Source: an uncultured Burkholderiales bacterium (GTDB lineage Bacteria; Pseudomonadota; Gammaproteobacteria; Burkholderiales; Burkholderiaceae_E). Taken from it: a stretch of DNA of 46,949 bases. Positions 29,163-37,280 of this stretch are shown here, in pieces. The stretch's first letter is position 1; each line of letters opens with the position of its first letter. Location: NCBI GenBank assembly GCA_902826305.1, contig CADEEH010000023.1, positions 1 through 46,949 of the forward strand. The letters run 5' to 3'. The notes under the pieces were generated by a model. The model did not search any database. It was not told the DNA's origin and saw only the letters and a program-made list of their open reading frames with translations. The position numbers and the translations under genes were made by a program.

Positions 29163-32060
29163 CTAGTGCGCCTTCTCCCAGTTGAGGCCGGTCCCGACGC
29201 CGACTTCCAACGGCACCTTCAGCTCGGCCACGCCGGTCATCAGCTTCGCAACCTGCGCCCGGACGATGTCGATCTCGCCGTCGGGCACCTCGAGCACCAG
29301 CTCGTCGTGGACCTGCATGATCAGCCGGGTGGCCAGCCGCTCGCGTTCGAGCCACGACTGGACGGCCATCATGGCCAGCTTGATCAGGTCGGCCGCGGTG
29401 CCCTGCATCGGCGCGTTGATCGCGGCGCGCTCGCTGCCGGCGCGGCGCGGGCCGTTGGGACTGTTGATCTCCGGCAGCCAGAGCCTGCGGCCGAACACGG
29501 TCTCGACGTAGCCGCGCTCCTTGGCCCCGATCCGGGTCTCGTCCATGTAGCGCTTGACGTTCGGGTAGCGCGCGAAGTACCGCTCGATGTAGGTGCGCGC
29601 GGCGTCGCGCTCGATGCCCAGGTTCTGCGCCAGGCCGAATGCACTCATGCCGTAGATCAGGCCGAAGTTGATCACCTTGGCGTAGCGGCGCTGCTCCGGA
29701 TTGACCTCCTCCGGGGTCGTGCCGAAGATCTCGGCGGCGGTCGCCCGATGCACGTCGAGGCCCTCGGCGAACGCCTTCATCAGTCCCGCGTCCTCCGAGA
29801 TGTGCGCCATGATCCGCAGTTCGATCTGCGAGTAGTCGGCCGACATCAGCTGCGAACCCGGCGGTGCGATGAACGCCTCGCGGATCCGGCGTCCCTCGGC
29901 GGTGCGGATCGGGATGTTCTGCAGGTTCGGGTCGTTGGAGGCGAGCCGGCCGGTGACCGCCACCGCCTGGCCGTAGCTGGTGTGGACCCGGCCGGTGTCC
30001 GGATTGACCATCTTCGGCAGCTTGTCGGTGTAGGTGCTCTTCAGCTTAGACAGGCCGCGATGCTCGAGGATCACTTTGGGCAGCGGATAGTCCTCGGCGA
30101 GCTTCGCCAGCACGTCCTCGTCGGTCGAGGGGGCGCCGCTGGCGGTCTTCTTGACCACCGGCAGCTTCATCCGGCCGAACAGCAGTTCGCCGAGCTGCTT
30201 CGGTGACCCGAGATTGAAGGCACCACCCGCCAGCTCGTGAGCACGCGCCTCGAGCTTCATCATGTTGCGGCCGAGCTCGTCGGACTGTGCCGACAGCAGC
30301 GCCGCGTCGATCAGGACTCCGTTGCGCTCCATCCGCTGCAGCACGATCGAGGTCGGCATCTCGATCTCGCGATAGACCCGGTCGAGCCGGGAGTCGGCGG
30401 CCAGTCTCGGATACAGCGTGCGGTGCAGCTGCATCGTCACTTCGGCGTCCTCGGCCGAATAGCCGGTGGCACTCTCGACGGAGACCTGGTCGAAGTCGAT
30501 GCGACCGGCGCCCTTGCCGGTCACGGCGTCGTATTCGACGGTCTTGCGGTTCAGGTGCCGCAGGGCCAGCGAGTCCATGTCGTGCGGCCGGTGGGCCTCG
30601 AGCACGTACGACTGCAGCAGCGTGTCGTGTTCGATCCCGCGCAGCCGGATGCCGTAGTTCTCCAGCACGTGGGCGTCGTACTTCAGGTGCTGGCCGACCT
30701 TGGCACACGCCGGATCCTCGAGCCAGGGCCGCAGCGCCTCGAGAACGTGTTCACGCGACAGCTGATCAGGCGCGCCCGCGTACCGGTGCGCCAGCGGGAT
30801 GTAGCAGGCCTTGAACGGCTCGACCGACAGCGACAGTCCCACCAGTCGCGCCTGCATCGGCAGCAGCGACGTGGTCTCGGTATCGAGCGCGACCAGTTCG
30901 GCCGACCGGATGCGCGCGATCCAGCGGGTGAGCGCCTCCTCGGTGAGCACGGTCTCGTACTCGGTCACCGGCGAGGCGGTCATCGGACCGGAACCGGGCG
31001 TGCGTGCCTCGATGCCCGGATCCGTGATCTCGACACCGGACTCGGCGGCCACGACCTGGTCGTCGGTGACATCACCGAACAGGTCCGTGGTGGCGCTCTT
31101 CGCACCCCCGGCGCCGTTGCCACCGCCATCGGCGCCTGGCGCCGCCAGCGGCGTGCCGGCGGCCGCGGCCCGGGTCTCGAGATCCCGCATCCAGGTCTTG
31201 AACCCGCAGCGGGTGAACAGGTCGCGCAGGGTGGCGAAATCCTCGCTGCGGAAGTCGAGCGACTCGTCGATCGAGTGCACCTGCGCGGACAGGTCGCAGT
31301 CGGTCTTGACGGTCACCAGCCTGCGCGCCTGCGGCAGCCAGTCCAGCGCCCGGCGCAGGTTGTCGCCGACCACGCCCTTGATCTGTGCGGCGTGTTCGAT
31401 GACCCCGTCCAGCGTGCCGTACTCGCCGAGCCACTTGGCCGCGGTCTTCGGGCCGACCTTCTCGACACCCGGCACGTTGTCGACCGAATCGCCGACCAGC
31501 GACAGGTAGTCGACGATCCGCTCCGGCGGCACGCCGAACTTGGCCTGGACCCCCGCCCGGTCGAGCCGCTCCGGCGGCCCCCCCATCGCGGTCATCGTGT
31601 TGATCAGCACGACCCGGTCGTCGACCAGCTGCGCGAGGTCCTTGTCCCCGGTGGAGATCACCGTCCTCATGCCGAGCGCGCCGGCCTGGCCGGCCAGGGT
31701 GCCGATCACGTCGTCGGCCTCGATGTTGTCGACCATCAGCAGCGGCCAGCCCAGCGCCTGCACCACCTGGTGGATCACCGGGATCTGGCGCACCAGATCC
31801 TCGGGCATCGCCGAGCGGTTGGCCTTGTACTGCGGATACCAGTCGTCGCGAAAGGTCTTGCCTGGTGCGTCGAATACCACAGCACCGTGTGTGGCACCAC
31901 CGTTCAATTTGCCGTCGCTACGCAGACGCCTTAGCATCGCTACCATGCCGTAGATCGCGCCGGTGGGCGCTCCCTCCGGGCTGCGCAGGTCGGGCAGCGC
32001 GTGGAATGCGCGATACAGGAAGCTCGAACCGTCGACCAGCAGGAGCGTTCGTTCAGTCAT
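29163..32060 (-). CDS. polA: DNA polymerase I
   Basis: 965 residues from the ATG at 32060. 5'-3' exonuclease domain (LLLVDGSSFLYRAFHALP; VIFDAPGKTFRDDWYPQYKANR-type segment), a proofreading-type domain with an intact DTETTSL acidic pair, then the polymerase A domain with SADYSQIELRIMAHIS (motif A), RRYAKVINFGLIYGMSAFGLAQ (motif B) and LIMQVHDELVLEV (motif C). An Ala/Gly-rich linker of about 40 residues lies near 295-335. Repairs DNA and removes RNA primers. The start codon overlaps the divergent LOG-family start codon. Confidence 0.97.
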   Translation of the reverse strand: MTERTLLLVDGSSFLYRAFHALPDLRSPEGAPTGAIYGMVAMLRRLRSDGKLNGGATHGAVVFDAPGKTFRDDWYPQYKANRSAMPEDLVRQIPVIHQVVQALGWPLLMVDNIEADDVIGTLAGQAGALGMRTVISTGDKDLAQLVDDRVVLINTMTAMGGPPERLDRAGVQAKFGVPPERIVDYLSLVGDSVDNVPGVEKVGPKTAAKWLGEYGTLDGVIEHAAQIKGVVGDNLRRALDWLPQARRLVTVKTDCDLSAQVHSIDESLDFRSEDFATLRDLFTRCGFKTWMRDLETRAAAAGTPLAAPGADGGGNGAGGAKSATTDLFGDVTDDQVVAAESGVEITDPGIEARTPGSGPMTASPVTEYETVLTEEALTRWIARIRSAELVALDTETTSLLPMQARLVGLSLSVEPFKACYIPLAHRYAGAPDQLSREHVLEALRPWLEDPACAKVGQHLKYDAHVLENYGIRLRGIEHDTLLQSYVLEAHRPHDMDSLALRHLNRKTVEYDAVTGKGAGRIDFDQVSVESATGYSAEDAEVTMQLHRTLYPRLAADSRLDRVYREIEMPTSIVLQRMERNGVLIDAALLSAQSDELGRNMMKLEARAHELAGGAFNLGSPKQLGELLFGRMKLPVVKKTASGAPSTDEDVLAKLAEDYPLPKVILEHRGLSKLKSTYTDKLPKMVNPDTGRVHTSYGQAVAVTGRLASNDPNLQNIPIRTAEGRRIREAFIAPPGSQLMSADYSQIELRIMAHISEDAGLMKAFAEGLDVHRATAAEIFGTTPEEVNPEQRRYAKVINFGLIYGMSAFGLAQNLGIERDAARTYIERYFARYPNVKRYMDETRIGAKERGYVETVFGRRLWLPEINSPNGPRRAGSERAAINAPMQGTAADLIKLAMMAVQSWLERERLATRLIMQVHDELVLEVPDGEIDIVRAQVAKLMTGVAELKVPLEVGVGTGLNWEKAH

Positions 32061-32793
32061 GTCCAGCAGCAAGCATGTGCCGCAAATGCGGTCGATCCCG
32101 AGCCCGGAGCGGTCGACTTCGCTGAAGGCGCGCGAGTCCTGGCATATCTTCGGGATTATCTCAGAGTTCGTCGAGGCGACCGAGAAGCTCGCCGAGATCC
32201 GGCCCGCGGTCTCGATCTTCGGCAGCGCGCGCATCCGGGCCGGTCATCCGCTGTACGACAAGACGGTGACGATCTCGCGGATGCTGTCGGACTGCGGCTT
32301 CGCGGTGCTCTCCGGCGGCGGACCCGGCATCATGGAGGCAGCCAACAAGGGGGCGTACGAAGGCAAGGCGCCCTCGGTGGGACTGAACATCCAGTTGCCG
32401 ATGGAACAGAGCGGCAACGAGTTCCAGAACATCTCGATCACGTTCCGCCACTTCTTCGCGCGCAAGGTCGCGTTCGCGAAGTACGCGACGGCGTTCATCG
32501 GGATGCCCGGGGGCTTCGGCACACTCGACGAGCTGGCCGAGGTGCTGACCCTGATCCAGACCCGGATGGGGCGCCAGATTCCGGTGATCCTGGTGGAATC
32601 CGACTTCTGGAAGGGACTGATCGCCTGGATGCGCAAGTCGATGCTCGGCCACGGCATGATCTCGCCGGAGGACCTCGACCTGATCCAGCTGATCGACGAC
32701 CCGGCCAAGATCGTCGACGCGATCTTCGACTTCTACCAGACCCGCGGATTCGTGCCGACCCAGCAGGAACGCGAGAAGATGCTCTATCTCTGA
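32059..32793 (+). CDS. LOG-family (TIGR00730-like) protein, possible nucleotide 5'-monophosphate nucleosidase
   Basis: 244 residues from the ATG at 32059, which shares the sequence CATG with the divergent polA start. A ~30-residue basic leader (RSIPSPERSTSLKARESWHIFG) is typical of the betaproteobacterial branch. The Rossmann-like SLOG core has SGGGPGIMEAANKGAYEGK and the diagnostic MPGGFGTLDEL (PGGxGTxxE). LOG proteins release cytokinin bases or hydrolyse nucleotide monophosphates; the closest branch is uncharacterised. thrB follows 10 nt later. AGGAG is 13 nt before the start, longer than ideal. Confidence 0.92.
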   Translation: MSSSKHVPQMRSIPSPERSTSLKARESWHIFGIISEFVEATEKLAEIRPAVSIFGSARIRAGHPLYDKTVTISRMLSDCGFAVLSGGGPGIMEAANKGAYEGKAPSVGLNIQLPMEQSGNEFQNISITFRHFFARKVAFAKYATAFIGMPGGFGTLDELAEVLTLIQTRMGRQIPVILVESDFWKGLIAWMRKSMLGHGMISPEDLDLIQLIDDPAKIVDAIFDFYQTRGFVPTQQEREKMLYL

Positions 32794-32803
32794 TCCGGCG
32801 CGG

Positions 32804-33757
32804 ATGGCGGTCTTCACACCGGTCTCCAGGGACCAGGCAAGCGCCTGGCTCGAACGTTTCGGGCTCGGCACGCTGCTGTCGTTGCGCGGCATCGCCAGCG
32901 GTATCGAGAACAGCAACTTCTTCATCGACACCGAGCGCGGGCGGTTCGTGCTGACACTGTTCGAACGCCTGGCCGAATCCGACCTGCCTTTCCACCTCGG
33001 GCTGATGAAGCACCTGGCCGGGCACGACATCCCGTGTCCGGATCCGGTCGCGGACCGCGAAGGCCGGCTTTTCGGACGCCTGAACGGCAAACCCGCGGCG
33101 CTGGTCACGCGGCTGCCGGGGGTGGCCGAGATGCATCCGGCGCCGGCGCAGTGCGCCGCCGTCGGCGGGTTGCTGGCGAGGATGCACCTCGCGGCCCGCG
33201 ACTATCCCGAACGGCTGCCCAATCCGCGTGGACTCGACTGGTGGCGCCAGGCCGCCACCGAGGTGCGACCACACCTGGACGGATCGCAGGCCGCCTTGCT
33301 CGACGAGGAACTCGCGGCGCAGGAATCGTTCGCGCGGGCACATGGCACCCGGCCGTTGCCCGGCAGCGCGGTCCACGCCGACCTGTTCCGCGACAACGTG
33401 CTGTTCGACGGCGCGACGCTCGGCGGCGTCATCGACTTCTACTTCGCCGGCTGCGATTCCTGGATGTTCGATCTCGCGGTGACCGTCAACGACTGGTGCA
33501 TCGACGACGCGGACGGGGAGTTCCGGGACGACCACCTGGCCGCACTGGTCGGTGCCTACCGCGCGGTGCGCGAGCCGCAGGCCGACGAACTCGTCGCCTG
33601 GCCGTTGATGCTGCGGGCGGCGGCGCTGCGGTTCTGGCTTTCCCGGCTGCACGACCTGCACCTGCCGCGACCGGCGCAGATCGTCGCGCCGAAGGACCCG
33701 GCGCACTGCGAGCGGGTGCTCCGATCGCGGCGCAGGACCCCGATGGCGTTGCGCTGA
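32804..33757 (+). CDS. thrB: Homoserine kinase, type II (aminoglycoside-phosphotransferase fold)
   Basis: 317 residues. MAVFTPVSRDQASAWLERFGLG start, GIENSNFFIDTERGRFVLTLFE (nucleotide loop and conserved Lys replaced by Leu context as in this family), GSAVHADLFRDNVLFDG (catalytic HxDLxxxN) and GGVIDFYFAGCDSWMFDLAVTVNDWC (metal-binding Asp). Phosphorylates homoserine in threonine synthesis; this fold replaces the GHMP-type ThrB in many Betaproteobacteria. Two nucleotides separate its stop from the next gene. Confidence 0.95.
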   Translation: MAVFTPVSRDQASAWLERFGLGTLLSLRGIASGIENSNFFIDTERGRFVLTLFERLAESDLPFHLGLMKHLAGHDIPCPDPVADREGRLFGRLNGKPAALVTRLPGVAEMHPAPAQCAAVGGLLARMHLAARDYPERLPNPRGLDWWRQAATEVRPHLDGSQAALLDEELAAQESFARAHGTRPLPGSAVHADLFRDNVLFDGATLGGVIDFYFAGCDSWMFDLAVTVNDWCIDDADGEFRDDHLAALVGAYRAVREPQADELVAWPLMLRAAALRFWLSRLHDLHLPRPAQIVAPKDPAHCERVLRSRRRTPMALR

Positions 33758-33759
33758 AC

Positions 33760-34581
33760 ATGCGCATCGTCACCGTCGCCTCGTCCCGCGGCGTCGCCTG
33801 GATCGGCGAAGGCTTCGTGCTGTTCCGTCGCCAACCGATCGCACTCGGGGCGCTGACCGTGCTCTACCTGCTGAGCCTGGTGCTCTCGAAGCTGCTGCCG
33901 CTGGTCGGTGGCTTCGCGCCGCTGCTGCTGACGCCGCTGTTGTCGGTGGGGCTGATGCGCGCGATCCGCGATGTGGACGAGGGACGCGGTCCGCCGCCCA
34001 AGCAGCTGTATTCCGGCGCCTGGGACGACGGCGGGCGAGCCTGGCCGCGGCTGCTGATGCTGGGTGTGGGCAACTCGCTGGCCGCGGCGTTGTCGCTGTT
34101 CGTGTCCTCGCTGGTCGACGGCGGTGCACTCGTGGCACTGACCACCGGCGAGGGCCCGGACTCGGCCCCGGCGCATCCGATGTCGATGGCCTACGGACTG
34201 ATCGTGTTCACGCTGCTGTACACGCCGTCGCAGATGGCACTGTGGTTCGCCCCGATGTTCACCGGCTGGCTCGGGATCGCGCCGGCCAAGGCGGCGTTCT
34301 TCAGCCTGATCGCGGTCTGGCGCAATCGCGGGGCGTTCCTTCGCTTCGCGCTCGCCTGGATGGCGCTGGCGGCCGCGTTCTCGGTGCTGACGCAGGTGCT
34401 GATGCTGGCCAGCGGCGCGCAGACGCTGGTGGTCGTGCTGCTGGTCACGCCGATCACGCTGACGTTCCTGACCGTGCTCTATTGTTCGTTCTGGCCGTCG
34501 TACCGCGACATCGTCATCGAAGGCGACGCGACGTCGTCGGCGCCTTCCGACCCGGCGCCGGCGCCGGACGGCCCGGCCTGA
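33760..34581 (+). CDS. BPSS1780-type integral membrane protein
   Basis: 273 residues. Begins with ASRGVAWIGEGFVLFRRQPIALGALTVLYLLSLVL and has about six hydrophobic segments, with LSVGLMRAIRDVDEGRGP after the second. This matches the BPSS1780 family found beside thrB/uvrD in Burkholderiales. Function unknown. The C terminus is Ala/Pro-rich. Cotranscription with thrB is very likely (2-nt gap); it converges on uvrD. Confidence 0.88.
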   Translation: MRIVTVASSRGVAWIGEGFVLFRRQPIALGALTVLYLLSLVLSKLLPLVGGFAPLLLTPLLSVGLMRAIRDVDEGRGPPPKQLYSGAWDDGGRAWPRLLMLGVGNSLAAALSLFVSSLVDGGALVALTTGEGPDSAPAHPMSMAYGLIVFTLLYTPSQMALWFAPMFTGWLGIAPAKAAFFSLIAVWRNRGAFLRFALAWMALAAAFSVLTQVLMLASGAQTLVVVLLVTPITLTFLTVLYCSFWPSYRDIVIEGDATSSAPSDPAPAPDGPA

Positions 34582-34643
34582 GGGCGGCCTGGCGGCTCAC
34601 GCCCCGATGATCCGAGCCTCCGCGAGCCCGGTGGCGCGACGGA

Positions 34644-37025
34644 TCAGGCCAGCGCCTCGAGCTTGGCGAGCGACAGGGCCAGCCACTTGACCCCCTCGCG
34701 TCCGAAGTTCACCTGGACCCGCGCATCCTCGCCGCGGCCCTCGATGTCGACAACGACGCCCTCGCCGAATCGTGCATGGCGCACGTTCTGGCCGACACGA
34801 AACGGCACCGCCCGATCGAACCGCTGCGCGGTGCGCTGGTCGTTGCGACGCTCGGTGTCGCTGCGCTGGAACGTGTCGGCGCTCGGACGGCCCTGGTGGC
34901 CGCCGTAAGGGCTGCCGCCGGATCGTGCGCCGCCGCGATCGAATCCTTCCCACGCGCCACCCCAGCCTTCGCGGCTGCCGCGGGCGACACGTGGCGTCAG
35001 CCACTTGAGTGCCGCCTCCGGCAGTTCGTCGAAGAAACGCGAGCGAAGGCTGTACCGGGTCTGACCGTGCAGCATCCGCGTCTGCGAATACGACAGGTAC
35101 AGTCGCTTGCGGGCCCGGGTCATCGCCACGTACATCAGCCGCCGTTCTTCCTCGAGCCCGTCGGCCTCGGTGATCGAGTTCTCGTGCGGGAACAGGCCTT
35201 CCTCGAGACCGGTCAGGAACACCGCGTCGAATTCCAGCCCCTTGGCCGAATGCACCGTCATCATCTGGACCGCGTCGGCCCCCTCGCCGGCCTGGTTCTC
35301 GCCGGCCTCGAGTGATGCATGGGCCAGGAACGACGCGAGCGGCGTGCCGGCCGGGCCGGCGGCGGTCGCGTCGGCCGGATCGAGCAGCGTCGGCTGCGCC
35401 GGATCGGTCGCTTCCGCGGGTGACACGGATGGCGCGGTCGAGGCGGCCACGCCGCTGACCCCGCTGTTGGCCGGCACGTCGAACGCGACACCTTCCTCGG
35501 ACAGGAACGCGGCGGCGGCATTGACCAGCTCGCGCAGGTTCTCCAGCCGATCCTGTCCTTCCCTCTCGGCCGCGTACATCGTCATCAGGCCCGCCCGCTC
35601 GACCACGTGTTCGACCAGTTCGGGCAGCGGCATCACCCGGGTCTCGGCGCGGATCGCGTCGACCAGGCGCGTGAAGGTCGCGAGCTTGACCGCGGCGGCA
35701 CCGCCCACCGCGGCCACCGCGCGATACAGGCTGGTGCCGGCCGCACGCGCCGCATCCTGCAACGCCTCCAGCGACCGGGCACCGATCCCGCGCGCCGGCA
35801 GATTGACCACGCGCAGGAACGCGCCGTCGTCGTCCGGATTCTCGAGCAGCCGCAGATAGGCCAGCGCGTGCTTGACCTCCGCACGCTCGAAGAAGCGCAG
35901 ACCGCCATAGACCCGGTACGGCAACCCGGCCGAGAACAATGCATGCTCGATCACACGCGACTGGGCATTGGAGCGGTACAGCACCGCGATGTCGGCACGC
36001 GCCGAGCCGTCACCCACCAGTCCCCGGATCTCCTCGATCAGCCACTGCGCCTCCTGCGAATCGGTCATCGATTCGTAGATGCGCAACGGCTCGCCGTGTC
36101 CGGCATCGGTCCACAGGTTCTTGCCGAGCCGCCTGGCGTTGTGGGCGATCAGTGCGTTGGCGGCATCCAGGATGTGGCCGTGCGAGCGGTAGTTCTGCTC
36201 GAGCTTGATCAGGTTGGCGACGCGGTACTCGCGCTCGAACGCGGCCATGTTGGCGACGTTGGCACCGCGGAACGCGTAGATGCTCTGGTCGTCGTCGCCG
36301 ACCGCGAACACCGCCGCCCCGCCGCCGGCCAGCAGCGACAGCCACCGGTACTGCAGCTCGTTGGTGTCCTGGAACTCGTCGACCAGGATGTGGCGGAAGC
36401 GCTGCTGGTAGTGTTCGCGCAGGATCTGGTTGCGGCTGAGCAGCTCGAAGCTGCGCAGCATCAGTTCGGCGAAATCGACGACACCCTCGCGCTGGCACTG
36501 GTCGTCGTAGGCGGCGTAGAACTCGACCATCCGGCGCGAATACTCGTCGTGGACCTCGAGTTCGCCGGCGCGTCTGCCGTTCTCCTTGGCGTCGTTGACG
36601 AAGTACTGCAGGTTCTTCGCCGGATACTTCTGGTCGTCGACGTTCAGGCCCTTGAGCAGCCGCTTGATCGCGGCGAGCTGGTCGGCACTGTCGAGGATCT
36701 GAAACGTGGCCGGCAGCGAGGCGTCCCGGTGATGGGCGCGCAGCATCCGGTTGCACAGGCCGTGGAAGGTGCCGATCCACATCCCGCGCGTGTTGATCGG
36801 CAGCATCGCGGCCAGCCGCGTGGTCATCTCGCGCGCGGCCTTGTTGGTGAAAGTGACGGCGAGCACACCGCCCGGGCCGACCTGCCGGGTGGCGATCAGC
36901 CAGGCGATCCGGGTGGTCAGCACCCGCGTCTTGCCGCTGCCGGCCCCGGCCAGGATCAGCGCGTGCTGGGGCGGCAGCGTGACGGCCGCATGCTGCTGTT
37001 CGTTGAGGTTGGCGAGGAGGTTCAT
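34644..37025 (-). CDS. uvrD: ATP-dependent DNA helicase UvrD/PcrA-type
   Basis: 793 residues from the ATG at 37025; a longer frame to 37118 has a non-protein-like leader. Superfamily 1A motifs in order: Q motif LNEQQHAAV, Walker A AGAGSGKT (26-33), TFTNKAAREM (Ia), VDEFQDTN (II), VGDDDQSIYAFRGA (III), LEQNYRS (IV), VQMMTVHSAKGLEFDAVFLTGLEEGLFP (V) and EEERRLMYVAMTRARKRLYL (VI). A Gly/Arg-rich linker leads to a Tudor-like C terminus (VGQNVRHARFGEGVVVDIEGRG). Acts in nucleotide excision and mismatch repair. Confidence 0.96.
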   Translation of the reverse strand: MNLLANLNEQQHAAVTLPPQHALILAGAGSGKTRVLTTRIAWLIATRQVGPGGVLAVTFTNKAAREMTTRLAAMLPINTRGMWIGTFHGLCNRMLRAHHRDASLPATFQILDSADQLAAIKRLLKGLNVDDQKYPAKNLQYFVNDAKENGRRAGELEVHDEYSRRMVEFYAAYDDQCQREGVVDFAELMLRSFELLSRNQILREHYQQRFRHILVDEFQDTNELQYRWLSLLAGGGAAVFAVGDDDQSIYAFRGANVANMAAFEREYRVANLIKLEQNYRSHGHILDAANALIAHNARRLGKNLWTDAGHGEPLRIYESMTDSQEAQWLIEEIRGLVGDGSARADIAVLYRSNAQSRVIEHALFSAGLPYRVYGGLRFFERAEVKHALAYLRLLENPDDDGAFLRVVNLPARGIGARSLEALQDAARAAGTSLYRAVAAVGGAAAVKLATFTRLVDAIRAETRVMPLPELVEHVVERAGLMTMYAAEREGQDRLENLRELVNAAAAFLSEEGVAFDVPANSGVSGVAASTAPSVSPAEATDPAQPTLLDPADATAAGPAGTPLASFLAHASLEAGENQAGEGADAVQMMTVHSAKGLEFDAVFLTGLEEGLFPHENSITEADGLEEERRLMYVAMTRARKRLYLSYSQTRMLHGQTRYSLRSRFFDELPEAALKWLTPRVARGSREGWGGAWEGFDRGGARSGGSPYGGHQGRPSADTFQRSDTERRNDQRTAQRFDRAVPFRVGQNVRHARFGEGVVVDIEGRGEDARVQVNFGREGVKWLALSLAKLEALA

Positions 37026-37209
37026 CGATGACGTCGCGACCTGCGATGTTACGTCATCGCCGGGGACGACTCCGGGGAAGGGTTGCCGCCGCGCTTGCGC
37101 GCCCGGCGGCCGGATCACCGCGCGAGCCCGGTCGGCGCGCCCGCGATGCCGGCCGCGCGTCCGGCGCGGCGCGGCGTGCGGCTGCCCCGCCGGGCCTGGG
37201 GCCGCCGAC

Positions 37210-37215
37210 TATAAT
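37210..37215 (+). promoter_or_regulatory. Perfect -10 box upstream of leuS
   Basis: TATAAT at 37210-37215 stands out in an extremely GC-rich gap (37026-37280). No good -35 is found 16-18 nt upstream, only CCGCCG-like sequence. Transcription would start near 37222, giving a leader of about 60 nt before the leuS ATG at 37281, which has no strong Shine-Dalgarno. Confidence 0.5.
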
Positions 37216-37280
37216 CTTCCGAACGTCCGATCGTCCGCGCCCAGCGCGCCATCCTCCATCGCCCCGCCGAGCCCCTCGAG

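Noticed and set aside
30237-31934. A 565-codon open frame on the plus strand opposite polA
   Set aside because: It mirrors polA codons in an antisense frame and has no recognisable domain.
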